Assembly: GCA_020053735.1 (NCBI GenBank)
Contig: JAGVMP010000011.1
Span: 434,001 to 498,000, forward strand
Source: Pseudomonadota bacterium
GTDB lineage: Bacteria; Pseudomonadota; Gammaproteobacteria; Burkholderiales; Methylophilaceae
DNA: 64,000 nucleotides
Direction: 5' to 3'
Part shown: in pieces, positions 35,598 through 46,991 of the stretch
How positions within the stretch are numbered: the stretch's first letter is position 1
Layout of the letters: each line of letters begins with the position of its first letter
Program-made: the position numbers and the translations under genes
Notes under the pieces: model-generated
What the model was told of the DNA's origin: nothing
The model's database searches: none
What the model saw: the letters and a program-made list of their open reading frames with translations, nothing else

Positions 35598-36229
35598 TTT
35601 TTCTTAGCCTGCAATTCTGCCGCCTTTTTTGCTGCGACTTCTGAAGAGTCTAAATAGCGATAAGTTTTTGCAGTCGCTTCCATAGTCAGAATGCTATCCT
35701 TAGTATCTTTATTTAGCGGCGCAATATTTAAGTCGTTCAACGTTACAATTCTTGAGAGCTTAGAAATATCCGTGGCAAATGCGCCCACATCATGATAATT
35801 GCCTTTAATCTTGATTTGAATTGGCATTTCAGCATAAAAATCTGCCACAGTTTCTTGGCCAGGTTTGAATAAATCAAACTCTAAACCACGTCCTAAACCT
35901 GCTTGGTTAATGTCGGTAAGCAATCCATCCATTTGCGATTTATCCGGTAATTGCTTTAATAAGGCACCAAAGGTTTTTTCAATGTCAATCATTTGCTGTT
36001 TATAAGCATCTACCTTGATTGCTTGTGCCTTTTTGGTTACAAATGTTTGACGTAATTCTTGCTCTTTAGCCTTGGCTTGATTAAGATCATCAATCGCTGG
36101 ACTCCATAGAAACCAATAACCCAGCCCGATTAATACGATGGCTAAAATGCCTAACAACACCAGTTTTACTGGCATGGGCAAGCTTCCAGCATTTTTAAAA
36201 TCTATATTATTAAAATCATCTAATTTCAT
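35594..36229 (-). CDS. pilO: Type IV pilus alignment protein PilO
   Basis: A 211-residue inner-membrane protein: one N-terminal helix (LVLLGILAIVLIGLGYWFLW), a coiled coil (DLNQAKAKEQELRQTFVTKKAQAIKVDAYK) and a ferredoxin-like domain (PIQIKIKGNYHDVGAFATDI). PilO pairs with PilN and carries PilP. Its start overlaps the pilN stop by one base and its stop overlaps pilP by four. Confidence 0.96.
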   Translation of the reverse strand: MKLDDFNNIDFKNAGSLPMPVKLVLLGILAIVLIGLGYWFLWSPAIDDLNQAKAKEQELRQTFVTKKAQAIKVDAYKQQMIDIEKTFGALLKQLPDKSQMDGLLTDINQAGLGRGLEFDLFKPGQETVADFYAEMPIQIKIKGNYHDVGAFATDISKLSRIVTLNDLNIAPLNKDTKDSILTMEATAKTYRYLDSSEVAAKKAAELQAKKK

Positions 36230-36807
36230 TATTTAGCCCCGACTTTTTTGGGTGCTTCTTCTGCTTTTTGAACCTTAAGACTTACATTTAATGTGAATTC
36301 ATTTTGTTTAATGTTGTTCACTGTTAGCGATTTAATTTCCACTAAGTTTGGCGATTCCATCCAATTTGATACGCTTAAATTTCTTACCAATGTGGCCACG
36401 CGGGCATTGGTGTCTGCCACACCTTCTAAAGTAATCAAGTTGCCAGTTTGTTTAATGCTTTTTAGATATAAGCCTTCAGGTAATTGGCGGGTGAGCTCAT
36501 CTAAAATCACCACCGCTTGACTACGGTTAGTTTGTAAATTTTCTACAATTTGCTTGCGCTCAAGCACATTATTAATTTGGTCTTTTAAATCTTTAATGTC
36601 AGCGATTTCTTTATCTAGTGCTGCAATGGCAGTTTCTAATCGAGTATTTCGCTCGACTTGAGCGTCTCTTTGAGCACCTAAAAATTGCCATCCTAAAAAT
36701 ATCACAGCACAAGCCGCACCTGCTGCCATAACCGCCATCAGCCCGAATTCGCGTTGACGCTCTGCACGTTTAATTTGACGATGTGGTAATAAGTTAATAC
36801 GCAACAT
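36229..36807 (-). CDS. pilN: Type IV pilus alignment protein PilN
   Basis: From the ATG at 36807, one base after the pilM stop (TAATATG), the product is 192 residues. The family start MLRINLLPHRQIKRAERQREF contains the INLLP motif that docks into PilM. One membrane helix (GLMAVMAAGAACAVIFLGWQF), a coiled coil and a periplasmic ferredoxin-like domain follow (ELTRQLPEGLYLKSIKQTGNLITLEGVA). The frame extends five codons upstream without support. Confidence 0.96.
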   Translation of the reverse strand: MLRINLLPHRQIKRAERQREFGLMAVMAAGAACAVIFLGWQFLGAQRDAQVERNTRLETAIAALDKEIADIKDLKDQINNVLERKQIVENLQTNRSQAVVILDELTRQLPEGLYLKSIKQTGNLITLEGVADTNARVATLVRNLSVSNWMESPNLVEIKSLTVNNIKQNEFTLNVSLKVQKAEEAPKKVGAK

Positions 36808-36808
36808 A

Positions 36809-37897
36809 TTAGTCCACTCCACGCATCGCTAAACCACACGCAATAATCAGCGCGGGGGCATCTATATTTGCTTGTTGCTGTTTGACTTTTGTTCCCACAG
36901 ACATCGCTTGAAAGGGGTTGGCAACAATCGTGTTTACTTGCGTGCGATCTTGCACCATCACATCCACCGCTGGAATCGCTGCGCAGCCGCCTGCCAACAC
37001 AATATGATCAACACGGTTATATTGGGTAGAGCTGGTAAAAAACTGTAGGGCACGCGCAACTTCTGTTGAAAGCGATTGCGTAAAAGGTTGCAGCACTTCA
37101 TTCTCGTAACTCTCAGGCAAGCCGCCTTTACGTTTAGCAATTTCGGCCTCTTCAACTGACAGACCAAAACGACGTTGAATTTCCTGCGTTAATTGCGCGC
37201 CACCAAATGCTTGCTCTCGCACATAGATTGATTTGTTGTCATGCAGTACATTTATATGCATCATCACTGCACCAATATCAACCACCATCACGGTCTGCTC
37301 TTTACCGCCATTGGGCAATTGATTGGCCACCAAACTATAGGCTGCCTCTGTAGCATAAGTATCTACGTCCATCACCGTGACTTTTAAGCCGGCATCTTCT
37401 GCGGCAGCGACACGGTCTTCAATTTTTTCTTTTCTAGCCGCAGCAATTAACACTTCTACTTCATCAGGACTATTGGGCGCTGGGCCAATAATTTGAAAGT
37501 CAATGTTGACTTCCTCCAGTGGGAAAGGAATGTATTGGTTGGCTTCAGCTTCTACCTGTGCCTCCATATCCACTTCGCGCAAATCTGCCGACATCAGCAC
37601 TTTTTTAGTGATAACTGCTGCCGAGGGTAACGCCAAAGCGGCACGTTTTTCACGTGAGCCTAGTAACTTCCACGCCAGCTTGACCGCATCTGACACTTGC
37701 TCCAAACCAACCACATTGCCATCAGTAATGGCGTCCTTAGGAATAGCAGCAATAGAATAAGCTTCAAGCCGATATGCGCCCCTGCCAACAGCAGAAAGCT
37801 CTACCATTTTGACTGCTGAAGTACTGATGTCTACCCCAATTAATGGGGGTGTACTTTCATTAAAAAAATCGAATTTCAAATTAAAATTCTCTTTCAA
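36809..37897 (-). CDS. pilM: Type IV pilus ATPase-fold protein PilM
   Basis: About 362 residues with an actin/FtsA-like fold: PPLIGVDISTSAVKMVELS (phosphate 1), TVMVVDIGAVMMHINVLHDN (phosphate 2) and HIVLAGGCAAIPAVDVMV (adenosine). Other family markers are EVNIDFQIIGPAPNSPDEVEVLIAAARKE and EEAEIAKRKGGLPE. It is the cytoplasmic anchor of the PilMNOPQ machine. The start is uncertain: only TTG codons are available (37897, 37879). It heads the pilM-pilQ operon and is divergent from the PBP1A gene. Confidence 0.95.
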   Translation of the reverse strand: MKENFNLKFDFFNESTPPLIGVDISTSAVKMVELSAVGRGAYRLEAYSIAAIPKDAITDGNVVGLEQVSDAVKLAWKLLGSREKRAALALPSAAVITKKVLMSADLREVDMEAQVEAEANQYIPFPLEEVNIDFQIIGPAPNSPDEVEVLIAAARKEKIEDRVAAAEDAGLKVTVMDVDTYATEAAYSLVANQLPNGGKEQTVMVVDIGAVMMHINVLHDNKSIYVREQAFGGAQLTQEIQRRFGLSVEEAEIAKRKGGLPESYENEVLQPFTQSLSTEVARALQFFTSSTQYNRVDHIVLAGGCAAIPAVDVMVQDRTQVNTIVANPFQAMSVGTKVKQQQANIDAPALIIACGLAMRGVD

Positions 37898-38158
37898 TAT
37901 TCGTTAGTTACGCACAATAGCGATAATTTACATTAAATCCTAGCAACAACTTATCACACTGTAAAGCAAATTTTTATTTTAAATTTGCACATACACCACA
38001 TTTGTTGCAGATGTACCATTTTCAACACAGTCCATATAATCATTATTACACTTGTAACCGGTGTATATAATTACTAGATTGTTATTTGTTGATAGTTAAT
38101 TGGCTAGCTTAATATGCTGTTAAAATACCAAGTCATTGCATAAATTAATCGTAAATAT

Positions 38159-40720
38159 ATGACCCCAAAAAAATGGTGGCATTTTCTTATATTGTTTGTT
38201 GTTGTGGGGGTTATCACCTTAACAGCTTTAACTGCGCTGGCTGTAACCCTTATCTACCCCACGTTGCCTTCACTTGAGGCGCTCACCAATTACCAGCCCA
38301 AATTGCCACTGCGTGTGTACTCTGCAGACGGTGCTTTAATTAGTGAGTTTGGTGAGGAGCGGCGGGCGTTTGTAAAAATTGAAAAAGTACCCCAAAACTT
38401 AAAAGACGCGGTATTGGCGATTGAGGATAGACGCTTTTACACACACGGCGGTGTAGATACTAAAGGTGTATTACGCGCCATTAAAAACAATATCACGGGC
38501 AAAAGCCACGAAGGTGCCAGCACCATCACCATGCAAGTGGCAAAAAACTTTTTCACCGTGCCAGGTGGGCGGCGTACCATTGTCACTAAAGTAAAAGAGG
38601 CTTTACTGGCGTTAAAAATTGAGAGAGCCCTCAGCAAAGATCAAATTTTAGAGCTCTACTTAAATCAAATTTATTTGGGCCAGCGTTCTTACGGTTTTGC
38701 TGCAGCTTCGCAAGTGTATTTTGGTAAATCATTATCTAAACTCACACTAGCCGAATCTGCACTATTGGCGGGCTTACCCAAGGCTCCGACCGGATATAAT
38801 CCATACGTTAACCCCAAGCGTGCCATTAATCGCCAGCATGAAGTCTTGCGTGACATGAAGCGTTACGGCTTTATCGATGAGGCTAAATTTAACGAGGCGA
38901 TGAAGCAAACTTTAAAGTTTAAATCTTCCAAGCTCTCAAAAGACTTGGATGCAGATTATGTAGCAGAGATTGTGCGGCAAATGCTTTATGAGCGCTATCA
39001 AGATGCGATATACAGCAGCGGCTTGAAAGTATATACCACCATTAAAAAAGCTAACCAAGAAGCAGCTAACAGTGCAGTTTTGCTGGGCATTTTGGAATAC
39101 CAGCGCCGCCAAGGCTATGGCAAACCAGAAAAGCAACTTAATCTAAGTGAGTTGAACGCAACCTCGCTGGAAGAAGGCATGCAAAACGTTTTGGCAGATA
39201 TTGAAGAATATGGCGGCTTTATGCCGGCCATCGTGACCAGCGTTTCGCCCAAACTGGTCAAAGTATTCACCAAAAAAACTGAGCAGTTAGATATTTCGGA
39301 CGCGGGCTTGAGTTTGTTGCAAAAAAACCTAGCCGATAAAGACCCAAAAAATCACAAAATTAAAGTGGGCTCGGTGGTGCGGCTGATTAAAAGCAATGGC
39401 CAATGGCATATTGTAGAACTACCGAAAGTAGAATCTGCGCTGATTGCCATGAATCCAGAAGATGGCGCAGTGACGGCGTTGGTCGGTGGGTTTGATTACA
39501 AAAAAAATAAATTTAATCATGTGACGCAAGCTTGGCGTCAACCTGGTTCCAGCTTTAAACCGTTTGTGTATTCAGCGGCACTTGAAAAAGGCCTCACTCC
39601 CGCTAGTATTTTTGATGACTCACCTTTTAGCATGTCTGCAGAGGAGAACGGTAGTAATAAAAATTGGGAACCAAAAAACTTTGATAGGCAATACGATGGG
39701 CCAATTCGTATGAGATCGGCTTTAGTAAAATCTAAAAACATGGTATCAATACGTCTACTGCAGCAAATTGGTCCGCGCTATGCTCAGGATTACATCACCA
39801 AGTTTGGCTTTTCACGTAAAGATCACCCTGCTTATTTAACCATGGCACTTGGTGCTGGCAACGCCACGCCTTGGGGCATGGCCACTGGCTACGCGGTGTT
39901 TGCCAATGGTGGCTACCGCGTTACGCCGCACATTATTACCAAAATTACCGATAGCAACGGCAATATCATCGAGCAAAAACATTATCCGCAAGCCAGAAAA
40001 GATGCACCGCGTGTGATAGATAGCCGCAATGCATTTATCATGACCTCCATGATGCAGGACGTGGTTGCAAGAGGCACTGCTACCAGAGCCAAACAACTTG
40101 GTCGCCAAGACTTAGCCGGCAAAACGGGCACCACCAATAACCAAATCGATGCTTGGTTTGCCGGTTACTCACCCAAACAAGTCGCAGTTACTTGGATTGG
40201 ATACGACCAGCCACGCACGCTAGGTAGAAATGAAACTGGCGGAATGGCCGCATTACCAATTTGGATACGCTATATGGCCACCGCTCTACGCGGCGTACCA
40301 GACGTACCTTACAGCCAGCCTGATGGCGTCATGCAACTTAAAATTGACCCACTGCTTGGCATTATGATTGGTGAAGATGAAGAGGGGGAATACGAATATT
40401 TTTACCAAGAAAATCCGCCGCCAGAAGTCGAAATCATATTACCACCACTGGAAGACCCTACGGCTGACGACTTCCCGCAACACATACCTGACAACATGTT
40501 AGATAACCCACTACAACCAAAACCGCCTGAGCATGCACCACAGCCACTACCAGAGCTGCAAGGTGAAAGTGTCAAAACAGAACCACAACTAATCCCGCAA
40601 ACAACTACCAAATCGGTTGGCGCTCCAAGCAACGCCAATTCAGTAGCGCGGCCCAAAAAATCTGGCACCCCAAGCAGCACCAATGCTGCAAAACGTATCA
40701 TGAACCCCTCTGGCTATTAA
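38159..40720 (+). CDS. mrcA: Class A penicillin-binding protein 1A
   Basis: An 853-residue bifunctional peptidoglycan synthase. A membrane helix (about residues 6-30) is followed by a GT51 domain (LAIEDRRFYTHGGVDTKGVL with the catalytic Glu, GASTITMQVAKNFF, ILELYLNQIYLGQRSYGFAA). An OB-like insert and the transpeptidase follow, with SxxK in PGSSFKPFVYSAALEKG (Ser about 464), SKN in ALVKSKNMVSI and KTGT in LAGKTGTTNNQIDAWFAGY. The last 100 residues are Pro-rich and disordered. Divergent pilM/mrcA pairing is common in proteobacteria. The 261-nt divergent region holds AT-rich sequence but no promoter I can assign firmly. Confidence 0.96.
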   Translation: MTPKKWWHFLILFVVVGVITLTALTALAVTLIYPTLPSLEALTNYQPKLPLRVYSADGALISEFGEERRAFVKIEKVPQNLKDAVLAIEDRRFYTHGGVDTKGVLRAIKNNITGKSHEGASTITMQVAKNFFTVPGGRRTIVTKVKEALLALKIERALSKDQILELYLNQIYLGQRSYGFAAASQVYFGKSLSKLTLAESALLAGLPKAPTGYNPYVNPKRAINRQHEVLRDMKRYGFIDEAKFNEAMKQTLKFKSSKLSKDLDADYVAEIVRQMLYERYQDAIYSSGLKVYTTIKKANQEAANSAVLLGILEYQRRQGYGKPEKQLNLSELNATSLEEGMQNVLADIEEYGGFMPAIVTSVSPKLVKVFTKKTEQLDISDAGLSLLQKNLADKDPKNHKIKVGSVVRLIKSNGQWHIVELPKVESALIAMNPEDGAVTALVGGFDYKKNKFNHVTQAWRQPGSSFKPFVYSAALEKGLTPASIFDDSPFSMSAEENGSNKNWEPKNFDRQYDGPIRMRSALVKSKNMVSIRLLQQIGPRYAQDYITKFGFSRKDHPAYLTMALGAGNATPWGMATGYAVFANGGYRVTPHIITKITDSNGNIIEQKHYPQARKDAPRVIDSRNAFIMTSMMQDVVARGTATRAKQLGRQDLAGKTGTTNNQIDAWFAGYSPKQVAVTWIGYDQPRTLGRNETGGMAALPIWIRYMATALRGVPDVPYSQPDGVMQLKIDPLLGIMIGEDEEGEYEYFYQENPPPEVEIILPPLEDPTADDFPQHIPDNMLDNPLQPKPPEHAPQPLPELQGESVKTEPQLIPQTTTKSVGAPSNANSVARPKKSGTPSSTNAAKRIMNPSGY

Positions 40721-40756
40721 GCTCGTATAAAAAGTTAAATTTTTAGAAGTTGAATC

Positions 40757-41383
40757 ATGTCACGAGAAAATCTAGACCATATTCGGCAAATGATTGCCCA
40801 GCAAGCCGCGCGTATGATGGCGGAAGATGGCATTCACGACTTTGCCTATGCCAAGAAAAAGGCAGGCAGGCAGTTAGGCGTAAGTCAAAATAGCGTGCTC
40901 CCTACCAACGCCGAGATTGAAGAAGAAATCAGGCTATATCACAACATTTACAATGCCGATGAACAACCCTTAGAATTAGCAAAACTACGTAAGGCCGCGC
41001 TGATGACCATGCAACTGTTCGAGCGCTTTAACCCGCACCTCACAGGCAGCGTGTTAGATGGCACCGCAGGCAAGTTCTCACAAACCAATATTCACCTATT
41101 TGCTGATAGCGCAAAAGATGTGGAAATATTTTTGCTTAGCCAACAAATTCCGTTTGATAGCAGCGAAAAATCGTATCGCGTTTCTGATAAACCCAGCAAA
41201 GATAAAAAAGAAAAAGTCCGCAAAACCGTGCCGGTGTTTACGTTAGAAACCGAACTTGGCTTGCAAAAAATCAGCGTATTTGATGTAGATGATATGCGGG
41301 TTGCAGTAAAAAGAACTGTCGATGGCAGCAATGCAGAACGTGCAGATATTAGCGATTTACAAGCGCTATTGGCGTGTGAATAA
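40757..41383 (+). CDS. Conserved protein of unknown function (possibly nucleotidyltransferase-like)
   Basis: A 208-residue protein. The N-terminal third is helical (HIRQMIAQQAARMMAEDG, FAYAKKKAGRQLGVSQ). The middle contains FNPHLTGSVLDGTAGKFSQTNIHLFADSAKDVEIFLL, which recalls the GS ... D-x-D/N core of nucleotidyltransferases; that link is tentative. A Lys-rich loop (about 140-155) and a mixed alpha/beta end follow. It starts 36 nt after mrcA and is probably co-transcribed. The stop codon is the first stem base-pair of a repeat hairpin. Confidence 0.75.
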   Translation: MSRENLDHIRQMIAQQAARMMAEDGIHDFAYAKKKAGRQLGVSQNSVLPTNAEIEEEIRLYHNIYNADEQPLELAKLRKAALMTMQLFERFNPHLTGSVLDGTAGKFSQTNIHLFADSAKDVEIFLLSQQIPFDSSEKSYRVSDKPSKDKKEKVRKTVPVFTLETELGLQKISVFDVDDMRVAVKRTVDGSNAERADISDLQALLACE

Positions 41384-41480
41384 TGCGCTTTAGCGCATAT
41401 ATTGCACGGACAAGACCCTTGCGGTCTTAAACGCATAAAATCGGTGCCCTGCAAGGCGCATGGATATTGGCTTGCAGGGC
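41383..41480. repeat. Composite three-hairpin repeat, copy 2
   Basis: ATGCGC-TTTA-GCGCAT (41383-41398), AAGACC-CTTGC-GGTCTT (41412-41428) and GCCCTGCAAGGC-GCATGGATATT-GGCTTGCAGGGC (41446-41480). Loops are the same as in the 18662-18757 copy, but every stem is different. The first stem begins on the stop codon of the preceding gene. Confidence 0.78.
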
Positions 41481-41491
41481 ATCTACTATTT

Positions 41492-41531
41492 GTCATTCTG
41501 AGCCTAATATTTTATTTAGGCGAAGAATCCA
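41492..41531. repeat. GTCATTCTGAG...GAAGAATCC repeat unit
   Basis: GTCATTCTGA, then the stem-loop GCCTAA ... TTAGGC, then GAAGAATCC. It ends 5 nt before the stop codon of the second GIY-YIG gene. Confidence 0.8.
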
Positions 41532-41535
41532 GTTT

Positions 41536-41838
41536 TTAAGGTTTAAGTAATTCCAGTTTCATAACCAAATCTTCCCAATCAGGGTTTGCTGCTTCTATCA
41601 AAGCAATTTTCTTGGCTCTCATAATGCCTTTAAGCGACTTTTCTCGTGCAATCGCACTCCTGATGTCTTCACATATTTCAAAATATACCAACATTTTAAT
41701 ACTATATTTTTTGCTAAAACCTTCAACCATTTCTTCTCGATGTTGAACCATACGTTGTGGCAAATTGCTGGTAACGCCAATGTATAAAGTACCGTTGTAT
41801 TTGCTCGCAAGAATATAAACGGCTGGTTGTTTAGGCAT
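41536..41838 (-). CDS. Small GIY-YIG nuclease-domain protein (copy 2)
   Basis: A 100-residue paralogue of the protein at 26852-27139. The shared pattern includes QPAVYILAS, NGTLY(I/T)GVTS, the H-x-E helix (MVQHREEMVEGFSKKY), VYFE and AIAREKSLKGIMRAKKIALIE. It is a predicted small endonuclease of the UPF0213/YhbQ-like group. It too is bracketed by palindromic repeats, here of the ATTCTGAG/GAAGAATC type. No clear ribosome site decides the start. Confidence 0.93.
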   Translation of the reverse strand: MPKQPAVYILASKYNGTLYIGVTSNLPQRMVQHREEMVEGFSKKYSIKMLVYFEICEDIRSAIAREKSLKGIMRAKKIALIEAANPDWEDLVMKLELLKP

Positions 41839-41907
41839 GGGAGCGAGAAATAAAAAATGTAATTCAACGCATTATAATCCCACCACCGCCAATAATTCCA
41901 CCACTGC

Positions 41908-41982
41908 CATTCTGAGCATAGCGAAGAATCTATACTTTTTAGCTATATTCAAACTACTGGATTCTTCGCTATGCTCAGAATG
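41908..41982. repeat. Perfect 23-bp inverted repeat (CATTCTGAG family)
   Basis: Arms 41908-41930 and 41960-41982 are exact reverse complements, beginning CATTCTGAGCATAGCGAAG, around a 29-nt spacer. Right-hand bracket of the second GIY-YIG gene. Confidence 0.92.
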
Positions 41983-42099
41983 ACGAAGTTTGGGAGATTT
42001 GTTAATTAGACAATCCATATCCGCATTCGCATGGTTTTGACTTTATTCCCCTAAAGTAGCAAGCAAAGTGTGAAGGCAGCGGGGTAGCCTTTTCTTTGG

Positions 42100-42145
42100 T
42101 TTCTTTCTTTTGACTAAGCAAAAGAAAGAAACTCGCCTAAAGGCG
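42100..42145. repeat. Pyrimidine/purine hairpin repeat
   Basis: TTTCTTTCTTTTG (42100-42112), loop ACTAAG, CAAAAGAAAGAAA (42119-42131): perfect 13-bp stem, followed by CGCC-TAAA-GGCG. This type recurs between genes in many proteobacteria. With the 41908-41982 repeat it accounts for most of the 336-nt gap at 41839-42174. Confidence 0.8.
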
Positions 42146-42174
42146 AAAAGAATCTTACGATAACAAACTATTTA

Positions 42175-44451
<2,277 letters not shown>

Positions 44452-44470
44452 AATTTTCGTCTGTTTATTT

Positions 44471-44526
44471 ACCGTTCTTGGTGAGCTTGTCGAACCACCA
44501 CCCTTCGACTAGCTCAGGGCGAGCGG
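44471..44526. repeat. GAGCTTGTCGAAC / TTCGACTAGCTCAGG repeat pair
   Basis: GGTGAGCTTGTCGAACCACC and CCCTTCGACTAGCTCAGGGC lie side by side. This is a widespread proteobacterial intergenic repeat, here inside the trp operon between the DUF3465 gene and trpC. Confidence 0.8.
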
Positions 44527-44530
44527 TACG

Positions 44531-45004
44531 TTATTCGTATGTTTTTCCGTTGTGTTTGATCCAGCCACCTTGCTGTTTGCCATCAGGATCATGATGCGTC
44601 CAGTGCATCACACCGCCTTTTGGGTTGTACACGTATTCGCCTTTAAATACCACGGCATCACCAATTTGCAGATTTTCTACGCGTGGTGCCAAATCGATAT
44701 TATGTGCAAATAATAGAGTTTGCTCAGGCGAAATGCTGACCAAGAATTTTTGGTGACGCGAACCTTTATTATCATCAGCTAGCAGCTTTTTTACCACTCC
44801 CGCACCCTCAACAAAGATGTCACTTTTTTTATGCTTAAACGCTTCTATTAGCGCGCTATTATCAAATTGTGCAACCTCACTTGTGACTGTATCACTAGCG
44901 ATTACCTCATTTGCCGCAAAAGATTCTGGCGCACTTTGCTTGCACGCCACCAGTAAGCATAAAATAAATACTAATGGGAATGTGAGCTTCACGTTATATT
45001 TCAA
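44531..45004 (-). CDS. DUF3465 lipoprotein
   Basis: A 157-residue protein with lipoprotein signal (MKYNVKLTFPLVFILCLLVAC) and a C-terminal DUF3465 domain: GSRHQKFLVSISPEQTLLFAHNIDLAPRVENLQIGDAVVFKGEYVYN, then KGGVMHWTHHDPDGK and GWIKHNGKTY. The His/Trp-rich motif is the family hallmark; function is unknown. The TTG start overlaps the trpD stop (TTGA); a GTG four codons later is an alternative. It sits inside the trp operon with no known link to tryptophan. Confidence 0.85.
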   Translation of the reverse strand: MKYNVKLTFPLVFILCLLVACKQSAPESFAANEVIASDTVTSEVAQFDNSALIEAFKHKKSDIFVEGAGVVKKLLADDNKGSRHQKFLVSISPEQTLLFAHNIDLAPRVENLQIGDAVVFKGEYVYNPKGGVMHWTHHDPDGKQQGGWIKHNGKTYE

Positions 45005-46032
45005 GCGGCGCTTAAATTGACGAGTGCTTCTAATTTTGCCAATGCCGCGCCGCTATCAATGACTTTTGCAGCATGCTCAATACCCGCTTGGATATTGGCT
45101 TGCAGGCCTGCTGTATAGATAGCCGCACCTGCGTTTAGCAACACAATGTCGCGCGCGGCACTACTTTTACCCACGCTAGATTTGCCGTTTAATACGTCCA
45201 AAATCATCACTTTCGATTGCTCGGCATTTTCTACCCGAATGCTTTTTAAAGCGTGTAATTTCAAGCCAAATTGTGCTGGGTTAAGCGTGTATTCGCGTAC
45301 TTTGCCGTCTTTTAACTCCGCCACAAAGGTATCACCCGTAAACGAGATTTCATCCATGCCATCAGCACCATGCACCACTAACACATGCTCGGAGCCTAAA
45401 TTCTTTAATACTTTTGCCAGCTTTAAAGTGAGGTCTTTGCTAAATACACCCATCACTTGTCTTTTGGCTGAAGCAGGGTTAGTCAACGGACCTAGCAGAT
45501 TGAAAATAGTACGCACCCCTAACTCACGCCGCACAGGCGCAGCATGCTTCATGGCGCTGTGATGATTGGGCGCAAACATAAAACCAATGCCAATTTGATT
45601 CACGCAGTTCGCCACTTGTGCTGGTGTTAAGTTGACATTCACCCCAAGTGCCTCTAATACATCCGCACTGCCACAGGTAGAAGATACTGAGCGCCCGCCG
45701 TGCTTGGCAACTTTAGCGCCCGCAGCAGCAGCCACAAAGGCGGATACAGTGGATACATTAAAGGTTTGAATGCCGTCACCCCCAGTGCCACAAGTGTCAA
45801 TTAAATGCGTGTTATCACTAATGTCTACTTTGGTTGAGAGCTGGCGCATCACGGTTGCAGCTGCGGCAATCTCATCGACACTTTCACCTTTAACGCGCAA
45901 CGCCACTACCAAACCTGCAATTTGTGCTGGTGTCAGTTCACCACCCATCACTTGCTGCATGATGGCCAGCATATCGGCATGGTTTAAATCATTGCTTGCT
46001 AATAAATGTTCAAGTATTTGTTTGTAGTTCAT
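45001..46032 (-). CDS. trpD: Anthranilate phosphoribosyltransferase
   Basis: A 343-residue enzyme. Landmarks: helical N-terminal domain (ELTPAQIAGLVVALRVKGESVDEIAAA), the PRPP loop LIDTCGTGGDGIQTFNVST (about residues 77-95), AKHGGRSVSSTCGSADVLE, FAPNHHSAMKHAAPVRRELGVRTIFNLLGPLTNPA and VVHGADGMDE. It attaches phosphoribose to anthranilate. The gap to trpG holds a short CCCTCTCCC repeat. It overlaps the DUF3465 start. Confidence 0.97.
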   Translation of the reverse strand: MNYKQILEHLLASNDLNHADMLAIMQQVMGGELTPAQIAGLVVALRVKGESVDEIAAAATVMRQLSTKVDISDNTHLIDTCGTGGDGIQTFNVSTVSAFVAAAAGAKVAKHGGRSVSSTCGSADVLEALGVNVNLTPAQVANCVNQIGIGFMFAPNHHSAMKHAAPVRRELGVRTIFNLLGPLTNPASAKRQVMGVFSKDLTLKLAKVLKNLGSEHVLVVHGADGMDEISFTGDTFVAELKDGKVREYTLNPAQFGLKLHALKSIRVENAEQSKVMILDVLNGKSSVGKSSAARDIVLLNAGAAIYTAGLQANIQAGIEHAAKVIDSGAALAKLEALVNLSAA

Positions 46033-46035
46033 TTT

Positions 46036-46072
46036 TACCCTCTCCCTAACCCTCTCCCTTAAAGGGCGAGGG
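46036..46072. repeat. CCCTCTCCCTAACCCTCTCCC-type repeat
   Basis: Direct CCCTCTCCCT/CCCTCTCCCT units followed by AAAGGGCGAGGG can fold into a hairpin. This is a repeat common in proteobacterial genomes, located between trpG and trpD. Confidence 0.8.
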
Positions 46073-46077
46073 AATAG

Positions 46078-46644
46078 TTAGTAGGCTTTCAAAAAATTAT
46101 CTAAAAGCGCGTGGCCGTGTTCGGTGAGAATAGACTCTGGGTGAAACTGTACACCTTCTACCGCCAAGGTTTTATGCTTCACACCCATAATTTCGCCATC
46201 GTCAGTCCAAGCCGTAATCTCTAAACAATCGGGGATGGTATCGCGCTCTATCACCAGTGAGTGATAGCGAGTGGCGGTGTAGGGATTAGGCAAATCTTTG
46301 AACACACCTTGATTAGTGTGGTGAATGAGTGAAGTTTTACCATGCATTAATGTTTTGGCCTTAATAATGTGTCCGCCAAAGGCTTGGCCAATGCTTTGAT
46401 GCCCCAAGCAGACGCCGAGCAACGGGATTTTGCCAGCAAATTCGTTAATCAGCTCCAAGCTAATCCCTGCTTCGTTAGGCGTACATGGCCCTGGAGAGAT
46501 GACAATTTTTTCTGGTTTTAACGCAGCAATTTTTTTCAGGTCAATTTCATCATTTCTATACACCTGTACATCTTGACCCAACTCGCCTAGGTACTGGACC
46601 AAGTTGTAGGTGAAAGAATCATAGTTATCTATCATCAGTAGCAT
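46078..46644 (-). CDS. trpG: Anthranilate synthase glutamine amidotransferase subunit
   Basis: A 188-residue class I amidotransferase. The oxyanion motif [12 protein letters not shown], the nucleophile in [13 protein letters not shown] (Cys about 79) and the His-Glu pair in [13 protein letters not shown] are all present. It supplies ammonia to TrpE (and often to PabB). trpE is about 5.5 kb upstream, beyond two unrelated genes. The 347-nt region upstream (46645-46991) shows no attenuator, leader peptide or clear promoter; it is AT-rich and I see nothing else in it. Confidence 0.97.
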   Translation of the reverse strand: MLLMIDNYDSFTYNLVQYLGELGQDVQVYRNDEIDLKKIAALKPEKIVISPGPCTPNEAGISLELINEFAGKIPLLGVCLGHQSIGQAFGGHIIKAKTLMHGKTSLIHHTNQGVFKDLPNPYTATRYHSLVIERDTIPDCLEITAWTDDGEIMGVKHKTLAVEGVQFHPESILTEHGHALLDNFLKAY

Positions 46645-46991
46645 ATTAGTTTATCTATATTGATTTTGAAATCGTGTTAAAAGACATCACCTTAAGTTTT
46701 AATTCTTGAAGCTCTATTTCATGTAAAAGCGCATTACAAAAAAACCTGCTTATTATCCCATATAGTTGATTCGCGTTAAAATCGAAACTTAATGGGCACT
46801 CATATAATCTGGTTGGCGCTTCTAATCAACGCCTGCAACCCAGCATAAACTTCCATTTATCAAAATATTATATAGAGATTTAAACAGCCCATAGGTATTA
46901 AAAATGTGCGCATTAAGATTGTAAAGTATAGGTAATAAGACTATAAAGTTGTATGCACGCCAATTGATGTAAATAATAGAAAGTTGGTAAT

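Noticed and set aside
45078-45116. Possible GCATGGATATT-family repeat inside trpD
   Set aside because: About 17 nt match (GGATATTGGCTTGCAGG) but the left stem is absent, and the encoded peptide fits TrpD. A match of that length could be chance.
46645-46991. Search for a trp attenuator or leader peptide before trpG
   Set aside because: No short frame with tandem Trp codons and no terminator/antiterminator pair could be recognised.
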